Source: Mycolicibacterium arenosum (lineage in GTDB: Bacteria; Actinomycetota; Actinomycetes; Mycobacteriales; Mycobacteriaceae). From it: a stretch of DNA of 64,000 nt. A program made the position numbers and the translations under genes. Under the pieces are notes generated by a model. It did no database searches. It was not told the DNA's origin and saw only the letters and a program-made list of their open reading frames with translations. The stretch is from assembly GCF_024320865.1 (NCBI RefSeq), contig NZ_JANDBD010000014.1, positions 1 to 64,000 on the forward strand, given 5' to 3'. The first letter of the stretch is position 1, and every line of letters starts with the position of its first letter. Positions 35,799 to 44,472 of this stretch are shown here, piece after piece.

Positions 35799-36797
35799 AT
35801 GCCTGCCGACGCCCACTCCGTCGACGGTGAAAGCAGCCACTTCCCGCCATCGCTCCTGTATGCAGCGGCCCGGCTGTACTACGAGGACGACGCGACGCAG
35901 GCCGAGGTCGCCGAGAAACTGGGCACCAGCAGGGCCACGGTCAGCCGCCTTCTCGCGGAGGCCAAGCGGCAGGGCATCGTCCGCATCGAGGTCGTCCCGC
36001 CCGCAGAGGCGAGGTCGGGCGACCTGGCCGACCGACTGGCCCGCGTGCTCGGACTCGAGTCGGTGCACCTGTCGGCGGCGCTGCCCGCACCGGGACCCGG
36101 CCGCAGCATCGTCGACGTCATGGGACGCGCGCTCGCACCCGCCGTGGGCCGTGCGCTCGCCGAGGCCGGCCTGCTGCCGGGCGACGTGCTACTGGTGTCC
36201 TCGGGCCGCACGGTCTACGAGGTGGCCCAGCACGATCTCACGCCGCTGCCCGGCGTCATCGTCGCCCCCACCGTCGGCGGAAACGACCAGCCCGAAGAGT
36301 GGTATCAGACCAACGAGATCACCAGGCTCGTCGCGAATCGTATTGGCGGACGGGCGAATTACCTGTTCGCACCGGCACTGCCGGGGCCCGAGCTCTACCA
36401 GTCGCTGCTCAACGATCCGAGCATTCAGCGGGTGCTGCACCACTGGCCCGCGGCGAGGTGCGCGCTGATGGGGGTCGGCGCTCCCCCGCTGTCACGTTCG
36501 GACATCCCGCAGTTCGTCCCGACCGGGTCGACCTCGCTGCGCGCCGCCGTCGGCGACGTGTGCTCGCGGTTCTACGACCGGGCGGGCGACCAGGTCGAGT
36601 TCGAGGGCAGCGAACGCCTGATCGCACTGGAACTCGAGGCGCTGCGGCACATTCCGGTGACGATCGCGGTAGCCGTCGGCAGGGACAAGGTCGACTCCAT
36701 CACCGCGGGCGCCCGCGGTGGCTACTTCAAGCAGCTCGTCACCGACGCGGCCACCGGCCAGGCGCTGATCGATGCCGTCGCAGGCGAATCCGATTGA
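35799..36797 (+). CDS. SorC-family (DeoR-like) sugar-responsive regulator
   Basis: A 332-residue regulator with an N-terminal HTH (ATQAEVAEKLGTSRATVSRLLAEAKRQGIV, residues about 30-60) and a large sugar-phosphate-binding domain. That domain contains DVLLVSSGRTVYEVAQ and ends GGYFKQLVTDAATGQALID, as usual for SorC proteins. It probably senses a phosphorylated intermediate of polyol catabolism and controls both divergent transcripts through the repeats at 35738-35783. The start codon is ATG 35799. The SDR gene follows after 16 bp. Confidence 0.88.
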   Translation: MPADAHSVDGESSHFPPSLLYAAARLYYEDDATQAEVAEKLGTSRATVSRLLAEAKRQGIVRIEVVPPAEARSGDLADRLARVLGLESVHLSAALPAPGPGRSIVDVMGRALAPAVGRALAEAGLLPGDVLLVSSGRTVYEVAQHDLTPLPGVIVAPTVGGNDQPEEWYQTNEITRLVANRIGGRANYLFAPALPGPELYQSLLNDPSIQRVLHHWPAARCALMGVGAPPLSRSDIPQFVPTGSTSLRAAVGDVCSRFYDRAGDQVEFEGSERLIALELEALRHIPVTIAVAVGRDKVDSITAGARGGYFKQLVTDAATGQALIDAVAGESD

Positions 36798-36813
36798 CAA
36801 CGAAGGGATCTCC

Positions 36814-37605
36814 GTGACCACGATGGCAGAGCCCCGGTACGCCGGGGTGCTCCGACTGGACGGCAAGCGCACACTGGTCACCGGAGCCACGAAGGGAATC
36901 GGGGCCGACATCGCTCGGGCGTTCGCATCGGCGGGCGCCAAGCTGGTGCTCAGCGGCCGCGACGAGGCCGAACTCGAGACCGCCCGACGTTCGCTCACGG
37001 CCGACTACGGGGCCGAGGTTGCCACCGTGGCCGTGGATCTCGCGCGCAGCGACGGACCCGACCGACTGGCCGGGCAGGCCGGCGACGCATTCGGCGGACT
37101 GGACGTGCTGGTCAACAACGCGGGCATCTCGCACACGCAGCCGGTGGTCGACACCGACCACACCCGGTTCGACGAGACGATCGCGGTCAACCTGCGGGCC
37201 CCCGCATTACTGGCCGCGGCGGTCGGACGGGCGATGGTGGCGGACGGCGTCGGCGGGTCGATCATCAACGTCGCCTCGGCGGCGGCGCTCGCCCCGTTGG
37301 CGGAGCACTACGCCTACTGCGCGTCGAAGGCCGCGCTGGTGATGGCGACGAAGGTGCTCGCGCTCGAACTAGGGCCGCACGGCATCCGAGCCAACTCGGT
37401 GTGCCCCACCGTGGTTCTCACCGAGATGGGCCAGCGGGTGTGGGGCGAGGAGGAGAAGTCCGCTCCGATGCTCGCGCGGATTCCGCTGGGCCGCTTCGCC
37501 GTTCCGCACGAGGTGTCCGATGCGGTGGTGTGGCTGGCGTCGGACGCGTCCAGCATGGTCAACGGCGTCGAGATCCCCATCGACGGCGGCTACACGATGG
37601 GCTGA
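36814..37605 (+). CDS. Short-chain dehydrogenase/reductase (SDR)
   Basis: A 263-residue NAD(P)-dependent oxidoreductase. The cofactor motif TGATKGIG lies near residue 22, NNAG near 104, and the catalytic YCASK near 165 with a serine in NVASAAA. The C-terminus is the usual IPIDGGYTMG. The GTG at 36814 has AAGGGA 6 nt upstream. It follows the SorC regulator closely, so it probably oxidises a polyol or ketose in the same pathway, perhaps a second stereoisomer. It converges on the FGGY kinase with 4 bp between stops. Confidence 0.87.
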   Translation: MTTMAEPRYAGVLRLDGKRTLVTGATKGIGADIARAFASAGAKLVLSGRDEAELETARRSLTADYGAEVATVAVDLARSDGPDRLAGQAGDAFGGLDVLVNNAGISHTQPVVDTDHTRFDETIAVNLRAPALLAAAVGRAMVADGVGGSIINVASAAALAPLAEHYAYCASKAALVMATKVLALELGPHGIRANSVCPTVVLTEMGQRVWGEEEKSAPMLARIPLGRFAVPHEVSDAVVWLASDASSMVNGVEIPIDGGYTMG

Positions 37606-37609
37606 TCGG

Positions 37610-39091
37610 TCAATCCGGGCCGCCACCAGCCAACCGGTGCACCTGTTCCACCGTGGCCGGATACAGCTCGCGCCAGGTGCCGTAGAGATCCTCGTAGCGG
37701 GCCCGGTTTGCGGGATCGGGAACGATCTCGCGTTCGATTCTCGCCCAATCGGTTTCGGGTGGCACCAGGCCGACACCTATCGCCGCCAGCAGGGCGTCGC
37801 CGTAACTCGCTCCGATCGCCTGCTCGGGCACCAGCTGCACGCGGCCGGTGATGTCGCTGACCGCCTGCGCCCAGACCGGGCTGCGCAGTCCGCCGCCGAC
37901 GGCCACCGTGCGCTTGGCGGTGTGTGCGTCGTCGAAGCGCTCGAGGATCTGCCGGATTCCGAACGAGATCCCCTCATACGCGGCACGAAACAGGTGCCCG
38001 CGACCGTGCCGCAGCGACAGCCCCACCAGCACTCCCCTGGCCTGCGGATCGAATACGGGCGTGCGTTCGCCCTGAAGGTACGGCAGCATCAGCAGACCCT
38101 CGCAGCCGGGCGGAACGGCAGCCGCCTCCGCCATCAGCTCGTCGAAAGGCGCACCGCCGGTGACGTTCTGCAGCCAGCCGATCAGACTGCCCGCCGTCGA
38201 CGTGCCCGCGGCCAGTGCAAGGCTGCCGCGCTCGACGCCCGCCGTGGTCCACAGCGTCGGGTCGGAGTGGTAGTCGTCGATGACCTGGACGAGGAACATC
38301 GTCGACCCGTACATCAACATCTGATCGCCGGGGTTGCGCACCCCCACTGAGAACGCCTCCGAATAGGCGTCGACCGTCCCCGCCACCACCGGCGTTCCCG
38401 CCGGTATCCCGGTCTCCCGCGCCGCCTGCGCGTGCACGGTACCGACGACCTCGCCGGGCCACACCAATCGCGGTAGCGGCAGATGCCGACAGATCCGGCG
38501 GGCCCACTCGTCGTTCCACTCGAAATCCCTGGTGGCGTACATCGGATCGCACTGGCTGGCGGTGTGGTGATCCATCACGTACTCGCCGGTGAGCTTGGCC
38601 GCGATGTAGGAGTTCGACCCGTACCACCCCGCGGCGCGTTCGAACACGTCCGGCTCCTGCCGGTACACCCACTCCAGCTTGGGGCCGACGGCCTGGCTGG
38701 ACAGCAGTGTGCCGGCTCGATCGAGAATGGCCTGCTCGCCGAATTCGACAGTGAGCAAATCGATTTCGGCCGTCGCCCTGGTGTCCACGCCGTAGAGGAT
38801 GGCCGGCCGCAACGGCCGCAGATCGGCGTCGCACAGCACCAGACACGGCCCGACGCCGCTCACGCACATCGCGTTGACGACGCCGCCCGAGGGCACCTGA
38901 GCCACCAGCCGGGTGCCGATCTCACAGATCTCGCGCCACCACAGCGCCTCAGCGTCGACCTCGGCCCACCCCGGCTTCGGCAGGTCCATGGTGTGCGCGA
39001 CCGTCTCGCTGGCGAGCACCGTTCCAGCGGCGTCGACCAGGACGCCCTTCGTGCTCCCGGTTCCGATGTCGATGCCGAGCAGCAGATCCAT
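37610..39091 (-). CDS. FGGY-family carbohydrate kinase
   Basis: A 493-residue kinase of the FGGY family. It opens with LLGIDIGTGSTKGVLVD (phosphate-1 loop) and has GVDTRATAEI. The second signature lies around LMYGSTMFLVQ, and the adenosine motif is VAVGGGLRSPVWAQAVSDI near the C-terminus. It would phosphorylate a ketose or polyol with ATP; which one is not clear. Its position beside the polyol locus suggests a related substrate. Start ATG 39091. It lies 10 bp downstream of the thioesterase gene, so the two may be co-transcribed. Confidence 0.85.
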   Translation of the reverse strand: MDLLLGIDIGTGSTKGVLVDAAGTVLASETVAHTMDLPKPGWAEVDAEALWWREICEIGTRLVAQVPSGGVVNAMCVSGVGPCLVLCDADLRPLRPAILYGVDTRATAEIDLLTVEFGEQAILDRAGTLLSSQAVGPKLEWVYRQEPDVFERAAGWYGSNSYIAAKLTGEYVMDHHTASQCDPMYATRDFEWNDEWARRICRHLPLPRLVWPGEVVGTVHAQAARETGIPAGTPVVAGTVDAYSEAFSVGVRNPGDQMLMYGSTMFLVQVIDDYHSDPTLWTTAGVERGSLALAAGTSTAGSLIGWLQNVTGGAPFDELMAEAAAVPPGCEGLLMLPYLQGERTPVFDPQARGVLVGLSLRHGRGHLFRAAYEGISFGIRQILERFDDAHTAKRTVAVGGGLRSPVWAQAVSDITGRVQLVPEQAIGASYGDALLAAIGVGLVPPETDWARIEREIVPDPANRARYEDLYGTWRELYPATVEQVHRLAGGGPD

Positions 39092-39101
39092 GCAAGTGAC
39101 C

Positions 39102-39938
39102 CTACGTGTCGAGAATCTTCTTCAACCCCGCACCGCGCTCGGGGAACGGATCGTTGGCGAAGTCGATCTGCGCAGCGGGGTTGCTCACCGCGGTGACGAG
39201 GCCGGAACCGAACGCTCCCGCGCTGTCGTACAGCGTGGCGGTGCCGACGCTGACTCCGTCGGCCACCATGTGCGAATCGGCTTCGACGCCCACCCAGTCG
39301 TCGACCGGCAAGCGGGACAGTGCCACGGTCAGATCTCCGTTGATGTACCCCACCCCCGCCGTGCCGAGGTTGGTCACCAGACTGGTGCCCTCGGCAGCCA
39401 TCGCCGCGTTGACGAACCCCGAGTTCGGCTGGCCGACGACGACGGTCACGCCACGGGTCACGCTGCGCTTGCGCGCCGCGTTCTGGTGGTCGACGATCGC
39501 GCGCGACCACCCGACACCGTCGCTGCCCACGTAGATGTACTCGTCGCCGTCGAGCTCGTCCGGCAGCGAGAAGTCCCGCACGCCAAGCCATTCCTCCCCG
39601 CGTGGCGGCTGCCCCCGCCGATACTGCACCAGCGTCGCGCGGACCACCGGAACACCGTCCTGCAGGAGTTCGCATTCGCTGGTGCGCACCCGGCGGCCGT
39701 CGCGCACCAATCGCGTCGTCGCCGTGGTCGGCACCGCGCGCGCCGCTTTGAACAGATCGACGGTCAGGCGCGCGGGCTGGAAGCCGGCCACCCCGTACTC
39801 GCCCTCGAGAACACCGGCCGCCAGGCCGACGAGCGCCGGACCGTTCAGATGGTCCTCGCCCCAGTGACTCTGCGCTGTCGGGCCGGGCAGGTACTCGCCC
39901 GAGTCGCTGCGGGTGAAGTGTCCCAGCGGTGCGGTCAT
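39102..39938 (-). CDS. TesB-like acyl-CoA thioesterase family protein
   Basis: A 278-residue protein with the pattern of two hotdog folds: SHWGEDHLNGPALVGLAAGVLE and FQPARLTVDLFKAARAVP in the first, VGVEADSHMVADGVSVGTATLYDS in the second. This fits acyl-CoA thioesterase II-like proteins of actinobacteria, which hydrolyse acyl-CoA esters. Start ATG 39938 faces the LysR gene across 67 bp. The substrate is unknown. Confidence 0.72.
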   Translation of the reverse strand: MTAPLGHFTRSDSGEYLPGPTAQSHWGEDHLNGPALVGLAAGVLEGEYGVAGFQPARLTVDLFKAARAVPTTATTRLVRDGRRVRTSECELLQDGVPVVRATLVQYRRGQPPRGEEWLGVRDFSLPDELDGDEYIYVGSDGVGWSRAIVDHQNAARKRSVTRGVTVVVGQPNSGFVNAAMAAEGTSLVTNLGTAGVGYINGDLTVALSRLPVDDWVGVEADSHMVADGVSVGTATLYDSAGAFGSGLVTAVSNPAAQIDFANDPFPERGAGLKKILDT

Positions 39939-39993
39939 CGGCGAATAGTCGCATATGGCCGAAAATTAGCCGACATCACCTTCGGAGATCGCG

Positions 39994-39999
39994 GACAAT
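39994..39999 (+). promoter_or_regulatory. -10 element (GACAAT) of the LysR gene, leaderless
   Basis: GACAAT is followed by six bases and the GTG start at 40006, the spacing expected of a leaderless transcript. It is a weak match to TANNNT at the first base. Confidence 0.35.
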
Positions 40000-40005
40000 C
40001 GGGCG

Positions 40006-40923
40006 GTGGACACCCGACGCCTCCAGTTGCTGCTCGCGCTCTCCCGGCTGGGGTCCATGCGAGCGGTCGCGGAGGCCTTCCACCTCACCACGTCGACAGT
40101 GTCGCAACAGCTCGCCGCCCTCGCCAAGGAGGCGGGTACGCAATTGATCGAGCCGGAGGGCCGGCGGGTTCGGCTCACACCGGCCGGCCGCCGACTAGCC
40201 GATCACGCTGTCACCATCCTCGCGGCGGTCGACGCCGCGCGCCTCGATCTCGATCCCGACGCCGAGCCGAGCGGGACGTTGCGCGTCGGCGGCTTCGCCA
40301 CCGGAATACGTGTGTCACTGCTGCCGATCCTCGCCGACCTCGCCACTCGGCACCCGGCGGTCGACGTCATGATCAGCGAGTACGAGCCCATCGAGGCGTT
40401 CGAACTGCTGGCCGACGACGACCTCGACCTCGCGCTGACCTATGACTACAACCTGGCGCCCGCCGCCCCGGGGCCCGTCCTCGAGACGGTGCCGCTCTGG
40501 CAGATCCCCTGGGGCCTCGGCGTTCCCACGTCGTGCGCCGACGGACCGGCGCGCGTCGCCGACTACGCGCATGACACGTGGATCGTCAACTCGCGCAACA
40601 CGGCGGACGAGGACGCCGTGCGCACGCTGGCCGCCCAAGCCGGCTTCATCCCGACCATCAAGCACGAGATCGACAGCCTCGACCTGGTCGAGGACCTCAT
40701 CGCCGACGGGTACGGCGTCGGATTGCTCCCGATCGCGCGGCCGACCCGCGCGGGCGTCAAGGTGGTGCCGCTGAGTGGGCCCGAGGTGATCCTCACCGCC
40801 TACGCGGTGACTCGAGTCGGGCGCGCCACGTGGTCGCCGCTGCGCGTCGTCCTCGAACGGCTCAGCCCGGCGGGCGCGCTTCCTCTGGCGCGCTGGCCGC
40901 GACCGGACGTGGCCGCGACGTAG
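40006..40923 (+). CDS. LysR-family transcriptional regulator
   Basis: A 305-residue regulator. The N-terminal winged HTH is LQLLLALSRLGSMRAVAEAF followed by TTSTVSQQLAALAKEAG. The effector domain starts SGTLRVGGFATGIRVSLLP near residue 88 and ends with GYGVGLLPIARP. GTG 40006 was chosen for the family start. It lies between the thioesterase (divergent) and a xylulokinase (convergent, 12 bp between stops), and may control one of them. Confidence 0.88.
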   Translation: MDTRRLQLLLALSRLGSMRAVAEAFHLTTSTVSQQLAALAKEAGTQLIEPEGRRVRLTPAGRRLADHAVTILAAVDAARLDLDPDAEPSGTLRVGGFATGIRVSLLPILADLATRHPAVDVMISEYEPIEAFELLADDDLDLALTYDYNLAPAAPGPVLETVPLWQIPWGLGVPTSCADGPARVADYAHDTWIVNSRNTADEDAVRTLAAQAGFIPTIKHEIDSLDLVEDLIADGYGVGLLPIARPTRAGVKVVPLSGPEVILTAYAVTRVGRATWSPLRVVLERLSPAGALPLARWPRPDVAAT

Positions 40924-40935
40924 GTCGACCCGGCG

Positions 40936-42333
40936 TCACTGCCCGCGCGTCAAACCCTGCACGGCCTGGTACTGCTCGACGACCTGCGGCGTCGGATCCG
41001 CGGTGTACGACGCGGTGACGCCGAACGTCCAGTCCGGCGGCGCGTCCGCGCCGGACAACGCCCACGCCGCCTGTCTGGCCGCCCCGAACGCGACGTACTC
41101 GGCCGGGGTCGGCACGTGCACCGGCGCCCCGAGCACCGCCGGGCCGATTCGGCGCACCGCCTCCGAGCGTGCGCCACCCCCGACCAGGATCACCCGCGAT
41201 ACCGCGACACCGTGGTCGGTGATCCGGTCCATGCAGTAGGCCATCGAGCACAGCAATCCCTCGACTGCCGCGCGAGCAACATTGGCGGGCTTCAGATTTC
41301 GCGTCGTGACGCCGTGCAGCGCACCGGTCGCCTCCGGCAGGTTCGGCGATCGCTCGCCGTCGAAGTAGGGCACCCAGGTCAAGCCCTGCGCACCGGCCTC
41401 GGCGGACAGCGCCAGCCGGTCGAACTCGTCGAAGTCGACGCCGAGCATGCCCGCGACCGCGGCCAGCACCGGCGCTCCGTTCAGGGTGCAGACCAGCGGC
41501 AGCTGTCGGCCCGTCGCGTCGGCGAAGCCCGCCACCAGTCCGGACGCGTCGCGTGGCGCGACGTCGGTGACCGCGCTGACGACGCCGGAGGTGCCGAGCG
41601 ACACGACGCAGTCGCCGCTGCCGGCGCCCAAGCCGAGCGCAGCGCCCGCGTTATCCCCCGTCCCGGCCCCGAGCACGGTCCCGGACGGCGTTCGGCCCGC
41701 CGACTCCGCGGGTCCCAGCACCCGCGGCAGGGTGGGTGTCCTACCCCGCATCGCGAGTTCGAGGAGGTCCTGGTGGTAATCGCCGGTCGCCGCCGCGAAG
41801 TAGCCGGTGCCGCTGGCGTCGCTGCGGTCGGTGCACAGATCGGCGATGTCGGTCGAACCGGACAGCCGCCACGTCAGCCAGTCGTGCGGCAGACACACGG
41901 CGGCGGTCGCGTCGGCGTGCTGCGGCTCCGCGTCGGCGAGCCACCTCAATTTGGTCGCGGTGATCGACGCCACCGGCACGACCCCGATGCGCTGCGCCCA
42001 CGCCTCCGGCCCGCCGAGCTCGTCGATGAGCTGCTCAGCCGCTGCGGCCGACCGGGTGTCGTTCCACAGCAGGGCCTTTCGCACGACCTCACCCGACGAA
42101 TCCAGGCACACCATGCCGTGCTGTTGCGCCCCCACCGCGGCGGCGGCGACGTCGTCGAGTCCACCCGCCGCGCCGATCGCTATTTCGAGCGCCGCCCACC
42201 ACTCCCTCGGGTCGACCTCGGTTCCACCGGGGTGCGGTGCCGAACCCGACCGAACGGTCTCGCCGGTGTCGGAGTCGCACACGATGACCTTGCACGACTG
42301 CGTGGATGAATCGATGCCCGCGACGAGCGTCAC
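40936..42333 (-). CDS. xylB: Xylulokinase
   Basis: A 465-residue FGGY kinase that phosphorylates D-xylulose. The opening AGIDSSTQSCKVIVCDSDTG, the AVGAQQHGMVCLD motif and LLWNDTRSAAAAEQL are typical of XylB and distinguish it from the kinase at 37610. The adenosine-binding ILVGGGARSEAVRRI is near residue 385. GTG 42333 has AGGAGG 7 nt upstream. It stands alone; no xylose isomerase is present in the window, so D-xylulose may come from xylitol or arabitol oxidation. Confidence 0.85.
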   Translation of the reverse strand: MTLVAGIDSSTQSCKVIVCDSDTGETVRSGSAPHPGGTEVDPREWWAALEIAIGAAGGLDDVAAAAVGAQQHGMVCLDSSGEVVRKALLWNDTRSAAAAEQLIDELGGPEAWAQRIGVVPVASITATKLRWLADAEPQHADATAAVCLPHDWLTWRLSGSTDIADLCTDRSDASGTGYFAAATGDYHQDLLELAMRGRTPTLPRVLGPAESAGRTPSGTVLGAGTGDNAGAALGLGAGSGDCVVSLGTSGVVSAVTDVAPRDASGLVAGFADATGRQLPLVCTLNGAPVLAAVAGMLGVDFDEFDRLALSAEAGAQGLTWVPYFDGERSPNLPEATGALHGVTTRNLKPANVARAAVEGLLCSMAYCMDRITDHGVAVSRVILVGGGARSEAVRRIGPAVLGAPVHVPTPAEYVAFGAARQAAWALSGADAPPDWTFGVTASYTADPTPQVVEQYQAVQGLTRGQ

Positions 42334-42493
42334 GCCGACCTCCTGATGTCTGTCGTGGCCAGCCTAATCCGATGAGTAACGCGCGCGGGAGATCGCACCG
42401 CTGCGGCTGCTGAGCCGCCCACGGTCGAGGACATCCGGCAGCCCCGGTGATCTAGATTGTTTTGGCTGCTGTGCACCGGGGAATACGCGCGCC

Positions 42494-43453
42494 ATGCTGA
42501 TTCGTCGTGTCGCACGCCCCATGCTCGCTACTACGTTCATCGCCCGCGGTGTCGACTCGTTGCGCAGTCCCAAGACCGCTGCCGATGCCGCCCGGCCGAC
42601 CCTCGAGGGGCTGAGCAACCTGCCCGATCCGGTGAGTTCCTACGTGCCGTCCGACGCGGACACCGTCGCCAAGGCCACCGCCGCCGTGCAGATCGGCGCG
42701 GGCCTGTTGCTGGCCACGGGCAAGCTCCCCCGCTTCGCGTCGGCCGCGCTCGCCGTCAGCGTCGTACCGGGCAGCCTTGGCGCGCACGCGTTCTGGAACG
42801 AGAACGACCCCGAGCGCAAGGCCACCGAGCGGAAGGCGTTCTTCGCCGACATCAGCCTGATCGGCGGCCTGATCATCGCGTCGGTGGACACCGAGGGTAA
42901 GCCGTCGCTCGGCTGGCGCGGCCGCCGCGCGGCCCGCAAGGTCTCCGAGAGGGTCTCCGGCGCACTGCCCAGCGGATCGAACACCGCACTGATCGACTCC
43001 GAGCTGGTCGACCGCATCGGCGACGGCCTGCAGAGCGGCCTGCACGTCGGTGCTGAGCGCGGGCGCGAGTTGGCGCACGTCGCCCTCGAGCGCGGCAGCG
43101 AATTCGCCGAGCTCGCCCGCGAACGCGCGCCCGAGCTGGCCGACCTGGCCCGCGAGCGCAGCGCCGAACTCGCCGAGGTGGCGCAGAAGCGCGGCTCCAA
43201 GCTGGTGGACGTCGCCCGCGACCGGGCGCCGGAGATCGCCAGCGCCGCGCGTGACCGCAGCGTCGAACTCGCGGACGTGGCACAGAAGCGGGGCTCGTAT
43301 CTGGTGGACGTCGCCCGCGACCGCAGTGCGGAACTCGCCGAGCTCGCGTCGGATCGCAGCAGCGAGCTGGCCAACGCCACCCGCGCGGAGGCCAAGCGCG
43401 CGCGCAAGGAAGTGAAGCGCGCTCGCAAGGAGCTCAAGCAGCGCACCGGCTAG
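42494..43453 (+). CDS. DoxX-family membrane protein with ten C-terminal 11-residue repeats
   Basis: A 319-residue protein. Residues about 1-130 form a DoxX-like domain with four hydrophobic segments. From E192 to K301 follow ten tandem 11-residue units of the form ELAxVAxxRxx, such as ELADLARERSA and KLVDVARDRAP, then a lysine/arginine-rich tail. The 11-residue period predicts a long amphipathic helix or coiled coil. Start ATG 42494 has GGGGAA about 11 nt upstream; a TAGATT -10-like element is at 42453-42458. The function is unknown. The RDD gene follows after 17 bp. Confidence 0.82.
   Translation: MLIRRVARPMLATTFIARGVDSLRSPKTAADAARPTLEGLSNLPDPVSSYVPSDADTVAKATAAVQIGAGLLLATGKLPRFASAALAVSVVPGSLGAHAFWNENDPERKATERKAFFADISLIGGLIIASVDTEGKPSLGWRGRRAARKVSERVSGALPSGSNTALIDSELVDRIGDGLQSGLHVGAERGRELAHVALERGSEFAELARERAPELADLARERSAELAEVAQKRGSKLVDVARDRAPEIASAARDRSVELADVAQKRGSYLVDVARDRSAELAELASDRSSELANATRAEAKRARKEVKRARKELKQRTG
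43067..43396 (+). repeat. Ten 33-bp coding repeats (hendecads) in the DoxX-like gene
   Basis: These bases encode ten consecutive 11-residue units. Two larger blocks are nearly identical: QKRGSKLVDVARDRAP and QKRGSYLVDVARDRSA, indicating growth by duplication of several units. The DNA repeats are diverged at third positions, so the array is old or selected at the protein level. Confidence 0.85.
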
Positions 43454-43470
43454 GTCGCTAGATTGGCGCC

Positions 43471-43914
43471 ATGACCAACGGCGCAGCTCAGCCCGGCGGG
43501 CTTCTGAAGAGGTTCCTCGCTCGGCTCATTGACGGCATCCTGGTGTCGATCATCGGGTCGATCGGCATCGTCGCGATCTTCTCGCCGCGATACCTCTCGG
43601 ACATCCTCGTCACCGGCCTCTTCACCGGTGTGCTGATGTTCGTGTACTTCCTGGCGTTCGAGGCGGGGGTCGGTTGGACGCCCGGCAAGAAGCTGCTCGG
43701 GCTCGAGGTCCGCGGCCCCGGCGGCGCGGCCAAACCCGATGTGAAACAGGCGGCGATCCGCAATGCCTGGACGCTGTTCCCGATCATCCCGTTCGTGGGC
43801 GGGCTGGCCGCGTTCATCGCGATCGTCGTGATCGCCGTGACCGTCAGCAGCAGCCCGACCAAGCAGGGCAAGCACGACGAGCTCGCCGGCGGGACCGAGG
43901 TCGTCGACCGCTAG
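43471..43914 (+). CDS. RDD-family membrane protein
   Basis: A 147-residue protein with three predicted helices. The first helix follows GGLLKRFLARLIDGILVSII with the R...D signature of RDD proteins, and the loop GWTPGKKLLGLEV is characteristic. The function is unknown; some members act as transporters. Start ATG 43471 is 17 bp after the DoxX-like gene. It abuts the convergent lipoprotein gene with no gap. Confidence 0.87.
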   Translation: MTNGAAQPGGLLKRFLARLIDGILVSIIGSIGIVAIFSPRYLSDILVTGLFTGVLMFVYFLAFEAGVGWTPGKKLLGLEVRGPGGAAKPDVKQAAIRNAWTLFPIIPFVGGLAAFIAIVVIAVTVSSSPTKQGKHDELAGGTEVVDR

Positions 43915-44421
43915 TCAGCTCGACAAGAGATTGAAGTTCATCGTCAGCCCCTCGACGTCGGTGACCTCCACGGTGCGGCGCGCCCGCACCCCGCCAGCGT
44001 CCACATCGCAGTAGGCGCGAGCTCCGGTGACCCCGTCGAGCCCGGATTCACAGGCCACGGCGCCGGTGTCGCGACCCGCCAACCGCCGCACGGCCTGCTC
44101 GAGTTGTGCCTGGGACAGTGCGGGCGTCAGCTCGTAGTCCACGGTGCCGCCGTCGACCGCCAGGACGGTGACGACTGGCTGAAAACTGTTGGTGGCGCTG
44201 ATCACGACGTCACACCGAGTGCTGCGGCCCACTTCACCGATGAGATCTTCCGGGCACGTCACCGACTGCGGCGCTTCCCCCGCCTCGGCGAGCCGCGCCG
44301 CGATGTCGTTCTGCAGTGCAGCCCGACCGACCTCCGGCGCGTCGCCATCCGACGCGCACGCCGCGAGGCTCGCGGTCACCAGCAACGTCGCGAGCCATAC
44401 CGTTCTCGAGCTCGGGGCCAT
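43915..44421 (-). CDS. DUF4333-family lipoprotein
   Basis: A 168-residue secreted lipoprotein. The signal peptide ends in a lipobox LAAC with cysteine near residue 22. Two DUF4333-like units follow, each with a cysteine pair (VTCPEDL...TRCDV and VACESGL...AYCDVD), which probably form disulfides outside the cell. The function is unknown, though the family is widespread in mycobacteria. Start ATG 44421; the stop directly abuts the RDD stop. Confidence 0.82.
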   Translation of the reverse strand: MAPSSRTVWLATLLVTASLAACASDGDAPEVGRAALQNDIAARLAEAGEAPQSVTCPEDLIGEVGRSTRCDVVISATNSFQPVVTVLAVDGGTVDYELTPALSQAQLEQAVRRLAGRDTGAVACESGLDGVTGARAYCDVDAGGVRARRTVEVTDVEGLTMNFNLLSS

Positions 44422-44472
44422 CTCGGCGTGACCATAACAAGATCACCGGCGACGTACTGATTTACTGCGGTA

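Noticed and set aside
43067..43396. A regularly repeated array that could be a CRISPR or minisatellite
   Set aside because: The 33-bp units are contiguous without spacers, stay in frame and encode 11-residue repeats, so they are protein-coding.
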